Source: Acidobacteriota bacterium (GTDB lineage: Bacteria > Acidobacteriota > Blastocatellia > RBC074). From it: 5,661 bases of DNA. Both the position numbers and the translations under genes were made by a program. Of the stretch, positions 5,086 to 5,661 are shown one piece after another; position 1 is the stretch's first letter; the number at the start of each line of letters is the position of its first letter. The stretch covers positions 1 through 5,661 of the forward strand of contig JABFSD010000001.1 of assembly GCA_013140935.1 (NCBI GenBank), read 5' to 3'. The notes under the pieces were generated by a model. The model was given only the letters and a program-made list of their open reading frames with translations. It was not told the origin of the DNA and made no database searches.

Positions 5086-5661
5086 TTATGCGCCCTTCGC
5101 CAAAGGCAGTTCAATCTTGCGCACACCCAGTAACGCCAGCAGGTTGCGTTCGCCCACCGCCAGGCTCGAAGCGATGCGGCCTTCGGCGTCGAGCATCAAG
5201 CCCGAAGGCGTACCGTTCGCACCGAACAGCGGCGCAATGTCGTTTTCCTGATCGTGCAAAAACGTCGAACGGAAGCCCGCGCTGCCCGCCTTGATCTCGT
5301 CGCGTTCGCCGGTGGAAACAAACACCAGTTGCGTTTCTGCTGAAGCAGGTTTGGCTTCCCAGCGTTTCAACTCTTCGGCCATCGCTTTGCAAAAGCCGCA
5401 GCCGGGATTCCAGAACAGCAACAACGTATGCCGCGTCAATAATGAATCGAACGCGACCTCTGCGCCTTGCAAATCAGGCAGCGCAAAACGCGGAGCCGGT
5501 TCGCCTACGTTAAACAACGAACCGCCCAGCTTGATCGGAGCCGCCGCGTCACTGGTCGCTACGGCATAAGTCACCAGCGCGCGAATCGCGGCATCGCCCG
5601 TCGCCACGGCGTTGGCGATGCGGCCTTGCGCATTGATGAGCACCGCCGCCGGCGTCCACGG
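5086..5661 (-). CDS. Redoxin (TlpA/AhpC-type thioredoxin-fold) protein, C-terminal 191 residues, likely with tandem redoxin domains
   Basis: The frame is open to the right edge (first in-window codons PWTPAAVLINAQG), so the gene starts outside; a GTG at 5643 is internal, not a start. Numbering from the first in-window codon, residues 52-175 or so form a full redoxin domain: VGEPAPRFALPDLQG (52-66), LLLFWNPGCGFCKAM (80-94) with active-site CGFC at 88-91 (5400-5389), LVFVSTG (112-118), and GTPSGLMLDAEGRIA (150-164) with the cis-Pro at 152. It should act as a thiol-disulfide reductase or peroxiredoxin-like enzyme, probably exported or membrane-anchored, since this WNPGCGFC type often follows a signal or MauE/DoxX-like membrane part; that part is not visible. 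Residues 3-28 (TPAAVLINAQGRIANAVATG) repeat the GTPSGLMLDAEGRIASSLAVG motif, so they look like the end of a first redoxin domain. The stop is TAA at 5088-5086, eight bases before the REP-like repeat. Confidence 0.85.
   Translation of the reverse strand, partial: PWTPAAVLINAQGRIANAVATGDAAIRALVTYAVATSDAAAPIKLGGSLFNVGEPAPRFALPDLQGAEVAFDSLLTRHTLLLFWNPGCGFCKAMAEELKRWEAKPASAETQLVFVSTGERDEIKAGSAGFRSTFLHDQENDIAPLFGANGTPSGLMLDAEGRIASSLAVGERNLLALLGVRKIELPLAKGA

Overview
All recognisable genes in this window lie on the minus strand, so transcription runs from high to low coordinates. The content suggests Acidobacteriota, possibly Blastocatellia. It includes a very long Oar-type TonB-dependent receptor with an N-terminal carboxypeptidase-regulatory-like domain, a stand-alone HprK-like kinase, a redoxin with a CGFC active site, and a palindromic repeat that encodes the peptide VVPPLGG. 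I associate such repeats with Acidobacteriota, Planctomycetota and Verrucomicrobiota. The assignment is by family resemblance only; there is no rRNA or other phylogenetic marker here.

Layout in transcription order: (1) 5661-5086, the 3' part of a redoxin gene whose start lies outside the window. It holds one full thioredoxin-like domain and, before it, what looks like the tail of a second one. (2) 5077-4988, a 28-bp perfect inverted repeat built from two opposed REP-like units, each led by GTAG. It almost fills the gap between the redoxin and the kinase gene. (3) 4979-4134, an HprK-like P-loop kinase. (4) 4133-3857, a 277-bp non-coding stretch with two hairpins and no convincing promoter hexamers. 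(5) 3856-197, one TonB-dependent receptor gene interrupted by a single in-frame TAG at 1360-1358. It is therefore two open frames (832 and 384 residues) in the same phase; read through, it would be about 1,219 residues. (6) 174-139, a strong intrinsic terminator after the receptor. (7) 88-1, the first 29 codons of a new gene with a twin-arginine signal peptide.

The receptor would sit in the outer membrane, and the Tat-exported protein would be a periplasmic or exported neighbour. The terminator suggests the two are separate transcripts. The redoxin and kinase could be co-transcribed, but the repeat between them could fold in the message and uncouple them. Nothing shows a functional link between the kinase/redoxin pair and the receptor. 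The points most worth following up are the GTAG-led repeat, the lone amber codon in an otherwise intact receptor, and the tandem thioredoxin-fold arrangement. I see no clear new multi-gene system in this window.
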